Program-made: the position numbers and the translations under genes
DNA from: a bacterium
GTDB lineage: Bacteria; Krumholzibacteriota; Krumholzibacteriia; JACNKJ01
Length of the DNA stretch: 5,005 nucleotides
Direction: 5' to 3'
Assembly: GCA_014382085.1 (NCBI GenBank)
Contig: JACNKJ010000264.1
Location: forward strand, 1-5,005
Shown here: piece after piece, positions 1 to 4,497 of the stretch
How the letters are laid out: every line of letters starts with the position of its first letter
Numbering within the stretch: position 1 is the first letter of the stretch
The notes under the pieces: generated by a model
What the model saw: only the letters and a program-made list of their open reading frames with translations
The model's database searches: none
What the model was told of the DNA's origin: nothing

Positions 1-383
1 TGAAATGCACCTTCTGCCTCGAGCAAAAGTTGGCCGAAGGTGGTCGTCCCGCCTGTGTGGAGATTTGTCCCGAAGGCGCTCTTAGATTCGGCAAACGCGA
101 AGATCTGCTGACTTACGCGAAGGGTCGATTGAAAAAACACCCCAACCGTTATCACCCTGAGATTTACGGTGAGCACACGGTGGGGGGAACGTCCTGGCTT
201 TACTTGGCCAGTAAACCCATGAGCGAACTGGGTCTTCCGGAGTTGCCCGAACAAGCGCCGCCGCGACTCACAGAAGTTGTCCAGCACGGCATCTTCAAGA
301 ATTGGGTTCCACCCCTTGCGCTCTATGCCTTCCTTGGCGGAGCCATGATGGTGAATCGAAATGGAGGTGGCGAAGATGAGTGA
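1..383 (+). CDS. hybA: HybA-type 4Fe-4S ferredoxin subunit, C-terminal part (5' truncated by window)
   Basis: This is the electron-transfer subunit of a membrane-bound periplasmic oxidoreductase, passing electrons between a catalytic subunit and the NrfD-type membrane protein encoded next. The first whole codon in the window is at 3, and the start lies upstream. Seen: 126 residues beginning with KCTFC, followed by PACVEICPEGAL, the CxxC...CxxxCP pattern of a 4Fe-4S ferredoxin domain (Cys2, 5, 18 and 22 of the visible part). A GGTSWLYLASKP segment resembles the stretch after the last cluster in HybA and FdnH-like subunits. A hydrophobic C-terminal helix (about residues 94-117, NWVPPLALYAFLGGAMM) would anchor the protein. 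Family knowledge: HybA of hydrogenase 2 has this layout and works with HybB. The stop overlaps the hybB start (ATGAGTGA), which implies coupling. The assignment to hydrogenase rather than another NrfD-linked complex is inferred, because the catalytic subunit is not visible. The TTG at 30 is internal, since ferredoxin cysteines lie before it. Confidence 0.88.
   Translation, partial: KCTFCLEQKLAEGGRPACVEICPEGALRFGKREDLLTYAKGRLKKHPNRYHPEIYGEHTVGGTSWLYLASKPMSELGLPELPEQAPPRLTEVVQHGIFKNWVPPLALYAFLGGAMMVNRNGGGEDE
363..368 (+). promoter_or_regulatory. Shine-Dalgarno site that sets the hybB start
   Basis: GGAGGT lies 7 nt before the ATG at 376. The alternative in-frame ATG at 361 would place this site inside the coding region and has no comparable purine-rich site before it. 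The 376 start is therefore preferred. Confidence 0.75.
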
Positions 384-1554
384 TCAGGCCTCGCGTCCCC
401 TTTTCTACCCGCTGCGCACCCCCGGCATGTGGATCAATTTGGCCATCATCGCCTTCGGGTTGTTCTTCGCCGCCAAGCGATTCGTATTCGGTATTGGCAG
501 CGTGACAAACCTTGATGATCAGTATCCCTGGGGTTTGTGGATCGGATTCGATGTGGCCACGGGCGTCGCCCTGGCCGCAGGCGGATTCACCTCGGCGGCC
601 TTGGTGGAAATCTTCGGGCAGAAGCGATTCCATCACCTGTTGCGTCCCGCGCTGCTCACGGCGGCCCTGGGATACACCTTCGTGGCTCTGGGGCTTCTGG
701 CCGATCTGGGCCGCTACTGGGCCATCTGGCACCCCATGATGCCTTCAATGTGGCAAGGCAATTCCGTGCTCTTCGAAGTCGGCATCTGTGTGATGTGTTA
801 CCTCACAGTGCTCTATGTGGAATTCGCGCCCATCGTTTTCGAACGCCTCAAGGATAAGGGCATCGGCGGCACCTTCCTGAAATGGATTGACTCGGTGCTG
901 GCGAAGTTTCTCTTCCTCTTTATAATTGCGGGCGTGGTGCTAAGCTGTCTTCACCAGTCGAGCCTGGGCAATCTTATGGTCATCGCGCCCAGCAAAATGC
1001 ACCCGCTCTGGTACACGCGGCTCATGCCCATGCTCTTTCTCATGAGCGCCATTGCGGTGGGCTTCCCCATGATCATCTTCGAATCACTCATCGCATCGCG
1101 GGGATTTAAACGTCCCTTCGAGATGCACCTGCTCGGGCCGCTATCGAAAATCGCAGCGGGATTCATCGCCCTCTACGCAGTATTCAAGATCGGCGACCTC
1201 ACACTGCGAGGCGCTTGGCCCTATGCCTTTGAGCCCACTTATCAGGCGGCCTTCTTCTGGGTTGAAATGTTGCCCTGCTTGATTTTGCCGGCATTCCTAA
1301 TGGGCATGCGCCGAGTGCGCCAGTCCCCTCGTTGGCTTTTCATCGCGGCCGCGCTTTACGTGATCGGAGTCATGCTCAATCGCATCAACGTATTCGTGAT
1401 TGCCTACAGACCGCCCTATGCCGAAAGGGCCTATGTGCCGGCTCTGGGTGAATTCGCCATCACGGCCGCGCTGATTGCCAGCCTTGTACTTTGCTATCGA
1501 CTCATCGTCACCTACCTGCCGGTGATGCCGGTTCTCGAAGAGGAGAATCGATAA
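376..1554 (+). CDS. hybB: HybB-type Ni/Fe-hydrogenase b-type membrane subunit (NrfD/PsrC family)
   Basis: This is an integral membrane subunit that exchanges electrons and protons between the quinone pool and the adjacent ferredoxin subunit. Seen: 392 residues with about ten hydrophobic helices (roughly 18-38, 55-80, 91-112, 131-155, 174-193, 215-238, 256-273, 292-311, 319-337 and 357-380). It carries HybB-like signatures: PWGLWIGFDVATGVALAAGG at 51-70, SSLGNLMVIAPSKMHPLWYT at 195-214, and LNRINVF at 334-340. The length is normal for HybB. The start at 376 has a good Shine-Dalgarno site and overlaps the ferredoxin stop by 8 nt. The TAA shares one base with the next gene's ATG. Family knowledge: HybB and other NrfD proteins lack haem and bind quinone, and some members are proposed to translocate protons. 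The HybB-like motifs favour a hydrogenase-linked complex over DsrP, QrcD or ActC. The physiological direction (H2 uptake or evolution) cannot be read from this window. Confidence 0.9.
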   Translation: MSDQASRPLFYPLRTPGMWINLAIIAFGLFFAAKRFVFGIGSVTNLDDQYPWGLWIGFDVATGVALAAGGFTSAALVEIFGQKRFHHLLRPALLTAALGYTFVALGLLADLGRYWAIWHPMMPSMWQGNSVLFEVGICVMCYLTVLYVEFAPIVFERLKDKGIGGTFLKWIDSVLAKFLFLFIIAGVVLSCLHQSSLGNLMVIAPSKMHPLWYTRLMPMLFLMSAIAVGFPMIIFESLIASRGFKRPFEMHLLGPLSKIAAGFIALYAVFKIGDLTLRGAWPYAFEPTYQAAFFWVEMLPCLILPAFLMGMRRVRQSPRWLFIAAALYVIGVMLNRINVFVIAYRPPYAERAYVPALGEFAITAALIASLVLCYRLIVTYLPVMPVLEEENR

Positions 1555-2630
1555 TGCAACGACTACTCATCGCTCTCGCCATGCTCATGCTCGCACTGAC
1601 TCCGGCCGCCACGCAGAATTGTACGGACTGCCACCTTTGCGAGAATCCAAGGCCAGCCGATCCATGTCTGCAGGAATGCAGTCGCGACACGCACGTGCCC
1701 GACTGGCATGATCTGGACAAGATGGACTCTCCAGACATTGTGATTATCAATTCCATGGTGGAGCTATACGAGGCCGTCACCTTCGATCATAAAGCCCACG
1801 CCTCCATGTCGGGCATGGGGGGGCACAATTGCCGCCTATGCCATCATGAGAATCCTGATGGAGCCATCGAGAATTGTGGTGTTTGTCATCCGGCAGACGG
1901 CGTGATGGGCGACACGGATCTCATCGATCTCAAGAGCGCCTATCATCGCCAGTGCATGTTCTGTCACCGGGATTGGAGTGGAGAGGCCGACTGCGAGATC
2001 TGCCACCTTCCTCTGGACGACAATGGTGAACCTCTGGGGCAGCGACGCCAGCCGCCTCAGACTCCCCATCGCACCGCGCGTCCCGTGATGAACTTTTTGA
2101 CCGATCATCAACCCGCGCCCTATGTGACCTTCCATCACGAAACTCACGCCGGCGCCTATGGGATTAGCTGTAACGAGTGTCACGAACTGGACGATTGCAG
2201 CAGCTGCCACATGGGCACGCAGACCAATGTTCAACCCGAACTGCACGATTTCTCAAATCGAGCCACTTGCGGACACTGCCATGGTACCAGCCAGTGTGGT
2301 GCCTGCCACTCGACCGAGCCCGATCGCATTTTCCGTCATTCCTACACCGGTTTCACGCTGAAGAATTATCATGCCGGCGTGAGTTGCAGATCCTGCCACG
2401 GCGAGCAGCATGCCCATGGCGGCCTGGCTCGTGACTGTCAGGGTTGCCACACAAAGGGTTGGGGAGACACGGACAGCTTCGATCACGCCTCGAAAACCGG
2501 GGTGGATCTTGGCGAGGATCACGAGGGCATGGAGTGCGGCGATTGCCATCCCGATCTGGGATTCCAGGAGGCTCCGGTCTGCTCCGATTGCCACGATGAC
2601 GAAGATTGGGGCCCTGATCTGCTCAACTAG
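1554..2630 (+). CDS. Exported multihaem cytochrome c with 13 CxxCH motifs
   Basis: This is a predicted periplasmic electron carrier or electron conduit. Seen: 358 residues. A signal peptide (MQRLLIALAMLMLALTPAA) has a cleavage site around residue 19-21, and there is no lipobox. CxxCH motifs start at residues 23, 93, 108, 134, 147, 206, 215, 239, 248, 278, 295, 328 and 343. After the first, the other twelve form six close pairs 9-17 residues apart, suggesting repeated modules like class III (c3-type) cytochromes. Segments such as FDHKAH and FHHETH supply distal histidines. About 20 histidines outside the motifs would be enough for bis-His ligation. The N-terminus is also cysteine-rich (Cys29, 38 and 42) after the first motif. 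The start at 1554 was chosen because it begins a signal peptide, follows AGGAGA at 1541-1546 and overlaps the hybB stop as TAATG. A start at 1491 would extend into hybB and hide the signal peptide. Its place in the operon suggests a partner of HybAB. The exact electron acceptor is unknown, and no named family is claimed. Confidence 0.9.
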   Translation: MQRLLIALAMLMLALTPAATQNCTDCHLCENPRPADPCLQECSRDTHVPDWHDLDKMDSPDIVIINSMVELYEAVTFDHKAHASMSGMGGHNCRLCHHENPDGAIENCGVCHPADGVMGDTDLIDLKSAYHRQCMFCHRDWSGEADCEICHLPLDDNGEPLGQRRQPPQTPHRTARPVMNFLTDHQPAPYVTFHHETHAGAYGISCNECHELDDCSSCHMGTQTNVQPELHDFSNRATCGHCHGTSQCGACHSTEPDRIFRHSYTGFTLKNYHAGVSCRSCHGEQHAHGGLARDCQGCHTKGWGDTDSFDHASKTGVDLGEDHEGMECGDCHPDLGFQEAPVCSDCHDDEDWGPDLLN

Positions 2631-2669
2631 AGCTATGATCTTGACTTAGGCCCCTTGCCCGCTCTAGTT
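2625..2669. repeat. 9-bp perfect inverted repeat spanning the cytochrome stop and the tRNA promoter
   Basis: AACTAGAGC (2625-2633) is the exact reverse complement of GCTCTAGTT (2661-2669), with 27 nt between the arms. The left arm contains the cytochrome TAG stop. The right arm overlaps the likely -10 region of the tRNA promoter and is followed by only three T residues (2668-2670). It could be a weak terminator for the cytochrome operon, a protein-binding palindrome, or chance. Confidence 0.5.
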
Positions 2670-2670
2670 T
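2641..2670 (+). promoter_or_regulatory. Probable sigma70-type promoter for the tRNA gene
   Basis: A -35 box TTGACT (2641-2646, 5 of 6 consensus bases) is followed by a weaker -10 box, either TCTAGT at 2663-2668 (16-nt spacer, 4 of 6) or TAGTTT at 2665-2670 (18-nt spacer, 3 of 6). Transcription would begin within a few bases of the mature tRNA 5' end at 2679, giving a very short leader. Confidence 0.5.
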
Positions 2671-2678
2671 CGAGGGAT

Positions 2679-2752
2679 GGGCCCATAGCTCAGTTGGTTA
2701 GAGCAAACGACTCATAATCGTTTGGTCCCAGGTTCGAGTCCTGGTGGGCCCA
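2679..2752 (+). tRNA. tRNA with CAT anticodon, probably tRNA-Ile2 (lysidine type) rather than elongator tRNA-Met
   Basis: A complete 74-nt cloverleaf is visible. The acceptor stem GGGCCCA (2679-2685) pairs with TGGGCCC (2745-2751), with discriminator A at 2752. The D arm is GCTC/GAGC (2688-2691 and 2701-2704). The anticodon stem is AACGA/TCGTT (2706-2710 and 2718-2722) around the loop CTCATAA, giving anticodon CAT at 2713-2715. The T arm is CCAGG/CCTGG around TTCGAGT. The bases GACTCATAATCG and TTGGTC, and the C4-G69, C5-G68 and C6-G67 acceptor pairs, match E. coli tRNA-Ile2 (whose C34 is changed to lysidine by TilS) better than elongator tRNA-Met. It is not an initiator: it has a normal first acceptor pair and lacks the GGG/CCC anticodon stem. 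The genome continues ACCG, so the CCA tail is not fully encoded. No terminator is seen before the next gene. Confidence 0.95.
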
Positions 2753-2777
2753 CCGCTCCGCCCAAAATGGCATTTGC

Positions 2778-2783
2778 AGGAGG
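2778..2783 (+). promoter_or_regulatory. Strong Shine-Dalgarno site at unusual distance (possible CTG start)
   Basis: AGGAGG lies 15 nt before the ATG at 2799, which is too far for ideal use. It is only 6 nt before an in-frame CTG at 2790 (CTG GAA AAA ATG). Translation may start at the CTG and add three residues to the zinc-ribbon protein. Confidence 0.6.
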
Positions 2784-2798
2784 ATCCCTCTGGAAAAA

Positions 2799-3497
2799 AT
2801 GACTCACCCGCTTTCTCAGCTTTATTACCTGGATCAGGCTCTTTTGCGCATTGAACGCAAGATCGCCCAAACACCCGGCTCACTAGACGAGATCGCCCTC
2901 GAAAAGAAGAAACTCGCCGAGGATGAGAAGCAACGACGGGAAGAGCTGGAGGATCTGGGCAAACTCATTCGCAAGATGGAGCGCGAAGGCGACGACATTC
3001 GTGAGCGCATCCGCCGGGGCAAAGAGAAGATGAAAGAGCTCATGCCCGTTCACGCGGCTGAGGTCCTTCAACATGAGACCGCAGCCTTCGAAGCCAAGCT
3101 TGAGGCTCTTGAATTGGAAATTCTCGAGAACATGGAGATCCTCGAAAGCAGTGAACGCGAAGTCCAGTTGCGCCAGCAGAGCGTTGCGGCCAAGAAGATC
3201 GAGCTGGAACGCGAGGGCGCAAATCTAAAAAAAGAAAACGACGAGTATGCCTCCGATCGCGACCGCATGGCCGAGCAGCGCGAACGTTTCCTGAGCGAAC
3301 TCGATCTGGAATTGCGTAGGCGCTACATGAACATCTTCAAAGGTCTGGGATATACGGCCATTGCCGCGGTGACAGACGGCGCCTGCCAGGGATGCGGGGC
3401 TCGGCTTACCCCACAGCGTGCGATGGATATCCAGGAAGGCGGCGAACTCGGTTCCTGCCAGGGATGCGGGCGCATGCTCATTGGGGTGGAAGCGTGA
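2799..3497 (+). CDS. Coiled-coil C4 zinc-ribbon protein (DUF164/CT398-like family)
   Basis: This is a cytoplasmic protein of a widespread but poorly characterised family. Biochemical function is not established, and nucleic acid binding or a scaffold role has been suggested for such proteins. Seen: 232 residues. Residues 8-175 are highly charged, with heptad-like Leu/Glu/Lys/Arg content typical of a long antiparallel coiled-coil hairpin. The turn is near the KELMPVHAAEVLQHE region (79-93). The C-terminal zinc ribbon has CQGCG at 196-200 and CQGCG at 220-224, separated by TPQRAMDIQEGGELG, so all four zinc ligands (Cys196, 199, 220 and 223) are present. The family pattern C-x2-C...LPPQ...I..G.E...C..CGR is recognisable. 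Length is normal for the family. ATG 2799 is the safe start, and an in-frame CTG at 2790 fits the Shine-Dalgarno site better. The stop overlaps the next gene (GTGA), so the two are probably coupled. Pairing with an RNase HI gene is a known neighbourhood for this family. Confidence 0.85.
   Translation: MTHPLSQLYYLDQALLRIERKIAQTPGSLDEIALEKKKLAEDEKQRREELEDLGKLIRKMEREGDDIRERIRRGKEKMKELMPVHAAEVLQHETAAFEAKLEALELEILENMEILESSEREVQLRQQSVAAKKIELEREGANLKKENDEYASDRDRMAEQRERFLSELDLELRRRYMNIFKGLGYTAIAAVTDGACQGCGARLTPQRAMDIQEGGELGSCQGCGRMLIGVEA
3382..3470 (+). repeat. Pair of identical 17-nt direct repeats coding the two zinc knuckles
   Basis: CCTGCCAGGGATGCGGG occurs at 3382-3398 and again at 3454-3470. 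The copies are 72 nt (24 codons) apart and in the same frame, and each encodes the CQGCG zinc knuckle. The two halves of the ribbon have diverged less in DNA than the protein would require. Confidence 0.9.
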
Positions 3498-4063
3498 AGC
3501 CCGGAAAAATGGAAGCCCTCGTTCAATTGCTGAAGAAACGCGGCGCGTCCAAGAAACCTCTCGCCGAGGCGGGACTCACTGACGCGGACTGCAAGGCTCT
3601 CGGAGAAAGATTGGCGGCTTCCATGCCCAGCCAGGCCCCGGCTCCGCTCAAGAAGGCCGCAGCCGCAGGACGTGCCCAGATTTTTTGCGACGGCGCCAGT
3701 CGGGGAAATCCTGGACCGGCGTCCCTGGGTTTCACCATTATCCTGGATGAAGTGGAAATCGCCGCCGAAGGCCGCGCCCTGGGCACACTCACCAACAATC
3801 AGGCGGAGTATCTTTCACTCAAGGCGGCCCTGGAGTCCGCCGGGCAGCTGGGCCTGGGCAAGATCGACATCGCCATGGACAGCGAACTGGTGGTCAGGCA
3901 GGTCTTGGGCCGCTACAAGGTGAAGAACGAGAAGCTCAAGCCTCTTTTCGCCGATGTCATGACCCTGCTTCGAGGTTTCGGCGATTGGAATATCCGCCAC
4001 GTGCCCCGTGCGGAGAACTCCCGGGCAGACGCCCTTGCCAATCAAGCCTTAGACTCCCTATAA
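3494..4063 (+). CDS. RNase HI-family ribonuclease with an extra N-terminal segment
   Basis: This enzyme is predicted to cut the RNA strand of RNA-DNA hybrids, as in R-loops and replication primers. Seen: 189 residues from the GTG at 3494. Residues 61-189 are the RNase H fold with all four metal-binding acidic residues in order: Asp66 in FCDGASRGNPGPA, Glu105 in NNQAEY, Asp129 in MDSELVV, and Asp179 in NSRADALAN. HVPR follows the fifth strand. KVKNEKLKPL replaces the basic handle region of E. coli RnhA, which places it in the compact 'RNase HI family protein' group rather than the classical RnhA type. Residues 1-60 form an added helical segment ending in an Ala/Pro/Lys-rich linker. It is not the usual hybrid-binding domain, because that domain's aromatic signature is absent. 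The GTG start overlaps the previous stop. ATG 3509 is an alternative that shortens the protein by five residues. Its final codons contain the rnpB promoter. Confidence 0.88.
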   Translation: MKPGKMEALVQLLKKRGASKKPLAEAGLTDADCKALGERLAASMPSQAPAPLKKAAAAGRAQIFCDGASRGNPGPASLGFTIILDEVEIAAEGRALGTLTNNQAEYLSLKAALESAGQLGLGKIDIAMDSELVVRQVLGRYKVKNEKLKPLFADVMTLLRGFGDWNIRHVPRAENSRADALANQALDSL

Positions 4064-4064
4064 T
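4035..4064 (+). promoter_or_regulatory. Near-consensus sigma70 promoter for rnpB, inside the 3' end of the RNase HI gene
   Basis: The -35 box TTGCCA (4035-4040, 5 of 6) and a perfect -10 box TATAAT (4059-4064) are separated by 18 nt. The expected start, about 7 nt after the -10 box, falls at 4071-4072, the first base of the RNase P RNA as judged from its P1 stem. The -10 box contains the TAA stop of the RNase HI gene. Confidence 0.85.
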
Positions 4065-4071
4065 CGATTTT

Positions 4072-4426
4072 GGAAGTGAGCTGGATGGCTGCGGCGTTCG
4101 CGTCGAGGAAAGTCCGGGCTCCAAAGGGCATGGCGCTGGATAACGTCCAGGAGGAGCGATCCTACGGAAAGTGCCACAGAAAGCAAACCGCCTCCCGCTT
4201 CGGCGGGCGGTAAGGGTGAAAGGGTGAGGTAAGAGCTCACCGGGCCGGCGGCGACGTCGGTCGCAGGGTAAACCCCGCCTGGAGCAAGGCCAAATAAAGG
4301 GAGAGAGGTTGCCCGCCTCGTTTGATCCCTGGGTAGGCTGCATGAGGTCGACGGTAACGGCGGCCCCAGATAAATGGTCATCCATCCCTTCGGGGGGGAC
4401 AGAACCCGGCTTATAGGCTCACTTCC
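4072..4426 (+). ncRNA. rnpB: RNase P RNA, bacterial class A (M1 RNA)
   Basis: This is the catalytic RNA of RNase P, which trims the 5' leader from tRNA precursors. Seen: the ends pair perfectly to form P1, GGAAGTGAGC (4072-4081) with GCTCACTTCC (4417-4426), giving a 355-nt RNA of usual size. Conserved core elements appear in the right order: GAGGAAAGTCCGGGCTCC (4105-4122), CCACAGAAAGCAAACCGCC from 4174, GGTAAGGGTGAAAGGGTGA after the P12-like GC hairpin with a TTCG loop, GGAGCAAGGCCAAATA (4281-4296), GGGTAGGCTGC from 4331, AGATAAATGGTCATCC around 4368, and ACAGAACCCGGCTTATAGG (4399-4417). GGAGCAAGGCCAAATA and GGGTAGGCTGC closely match the E. coli RNA and mark class A (ancestral) architecture. 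It begins 8 nt after the RNase HI stop and has its own promoter. Long antisense or sense frames across it are not genes. Confidence 0.97.
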
Positions 4427-4437
4427 TTTTGAGCTGC

Positions 4438-4470
4438 CAGCCGCCAACAAACGGTGGCTGTTCCTTTTCT
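4438..4470 (+). terminator. Rho-independent terminator-like hairpin after rnpB
   Basis: CAGCCGCC (4438-4445) pairs with GGTGGCTG (4453-4460) as an 8-bp stem with one G-T pair and a 7-nt AACAAAC loop. It is followed by TTCCTTTTCT (4461-4470). The T-tract is interrupted by two C residues, so termination may be partial. A shorter TTTT also follows the RNase P RNA directly at 4427-4430. Confidence 0.65.
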
Positions 4471-4486
4471 GTGCCTGGCGTTCAAG

Positions 4487-4492
4487 AGGGAG
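4487..4492 (+). promoter_or_regulatory. Shine-Dalgarno site that supports the GTG start of recJ
   Basis: AGGGAG lies 5 nt before the GTG at 4498. No ATG in this frame occurs before the conserved RecJ N-terminal region, so the GTG is the best start. Confidence 0.65.
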
Positions 4493-4497
4493 ATGGA

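Noticed and set aside
361..375. Upstream ATG at 361 as the hybB start
   Set aside because: It lacks a Shine-Dalgarno site, and the GGAGGT at 363-368 fits the ATG at 376.
295..732. Open frame on the minus strand opposite hybB
   Set aside because: The encoded sequence has no recognisable family or sensible composition, and the + strand codes a clear ten-helix membrane protein over most of the same bases.
1491..1553. Longer N-terminus for the cytochrome starting at 1491
   Set aside because: It would overlap hybB by about 60 nt and bury the signal peptide. The ATG at 1554 has a good Shine-Dalgarno site and a TAATG junction.
1..1554. Assigning the ferredoxin/NrfD pair to DsrOP, QrcCD or the ActBC alternative complex III
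   Set aside because: The membrane protein carries HybB-like signatures, and no Dsr, Qrc or Act-specific partner is visible. These remain distant alternatives until the upstream genes are seen.
1836..2246. Minus-strand open frame opposite the cytochrome
   Set aside because: It is a shadow of the Cys/His-rich + strand gene, with no plausible start signals or motifs.
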